From Saccharicrinis sp963677245 (GTDB taxonomy: Bacteria > Bacteroidota > Bacteroidia > Bacteroidales > Marinilabiliaceae), in NCBI GenBank assembly GCA_963677245.1, contig OY781921.1, positions 2,108,001 through 2,172,000 on the forward strand: DNA of 64,000 bases, written 5' to 3'. The notes under the pieces were generated by a model that was not told the origin of the DNA, searched no databases, and saw only the letters and a program-made list of their open reading frames with translations. Position 1 is the stretch's first letter. Each line of letters begins with the position of its first letter. The position numbers and the translations under genes are program-made. Positions 63,758 to 64,000 of this stretch are shown piece after piece.

Positions 63758-63780
63758 TCCCCTCCTAAAATTCGGGAGGG
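63758..63780. terminator. GC-rich hairpin after the dihaem gene
   Basis: CCCCTCC and GGAGGGG form a 7-bp stem around TAAAATTCG, about 45 bp past the stop. There is no T-run on the plus strand, so termination is uncertain. Confidence 0.4.
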
Positions 63781-63910
63781 GAACTAAGCTCAATTTTATC
63801 CTCTTGAATAAAGAATGAGGTGTTCAATACTACTCAATAATTGTAAAAACAAAACATACCCCTAAATTTTTAATTGAATCTGGCAAATATATTACTCCCA
63901 CCCCCTCTTC

Positions 63911-63930
63911 TATCCCCATTTTTAGGGATA
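63911..63930. promoter_or_regulatory. Inverted repeat, candidate operator near the window end
   Basis: TATCCC and GGGATA are perfect 6-bp arms around CATTTTTA, matching the motif found at 62189-62208 and 62256-62273. A looser half-copy, ATACCCCTAAATTTTTAAT, lies at 63856-63874. A gene to the right of the window may be controlled by it. Confidence 0.45.
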
Positions 63931-64000
63931 GACATCTTTACCAAACAATTGGTATTGCCCTACCCTCATATAATCCATTGCTTTGTAATGTTCAAATCGG

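Noticed and set aside
1..64000. CRISPR arrays, rRNA operons and known riboswitches
   Set aside because: No regularly spaced repeats, rRNA sequence or recognised riboswitch core was seen on either strand; only one tRNA is present.

Overview
The window looks like chromosomal DNA of a Bacteroidota bacterium, probably a marine or sediment member of the Bacteroidales/Marinilabiliales type. The support is a SusC/SusD outer-membrane uptake pair under an ECF sigma/FecR system, two secreted proteins with type IX secretion (T9SS) C-terminal tails, an RprX/RprY-like two-component pair, many short lipoproteins, and promoters of the Bacteroidota form TTTG-N19-21-TAnnTTTG. Genus and species cannot be fixed from the sequence alone.

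Left end (1 to about 6776) is an integrated mobile island. It carries the tail of an unidentified gene, a tightly overlapping defence operon (McrB-like GTPase, McrC-like nuclease and a third protein with a MerR-like HTH and a HEPN-like C-terminus), a small unknown protein and a large serine recombinase. The recombinase frame runs head-on into the 3' end of a tRNA-Arg(CCG) gene, which is the likely attachment site. The other junction lies left of the window.

From 7 to 42 kb is mostly ordinary housekeeping sequence: leuS, two tandem YitT-like membrane proteins, an M23-type lipoprotein, a DUF169 protein, purN, acpP-fabF-rnc, an RprXY-like two-component system, lepA, a nucleotide-sugar epimerase, sucC, a SPOUT RNA methylase, an OmpA/TPR lipoprotein, a deoxynucleoside kinase, a prolyl oligopeptidase, pnp, a GH30 glycosidase, a PAS-rich histidine kinase, rpsO, hemH, a secreted esterase and dnaK. 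A strong stand-alone promoter plus terminator at 34.34-34.45 kb marks a probable small RNA of about 70 nt.

From 42 to 59 kb is accessory sequence. A DUF772-type insertion sequence lies just beyond dnaK, followed by a T9SS-secreted ELWxxDGT-like protein. Then comes a long minus-strand locus: ECF sigma factor, FecR anti-sigma, SusC with an STN signalling domain, SusD, a DUF4843-like lipoprotein, a PKD-like lipoprotein, two TlpA-like thioredoxin proteins and a trypsin-like protease. An IS982-family element (14-bp inverted ends, 5-bp TAGTA duplication) has split the PKD-like gene; removing it restores one uninterrupted 549-aa frame.

Right end (59.3 to 64 kb) holds a T9SS-secreted PL1 pectate lyase and a dihaem oxidoreductase lipoprotein. 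The intergenic DNA carries several inverted repeats of the form ACCC...GGGT that may be operators of a shared regulon.
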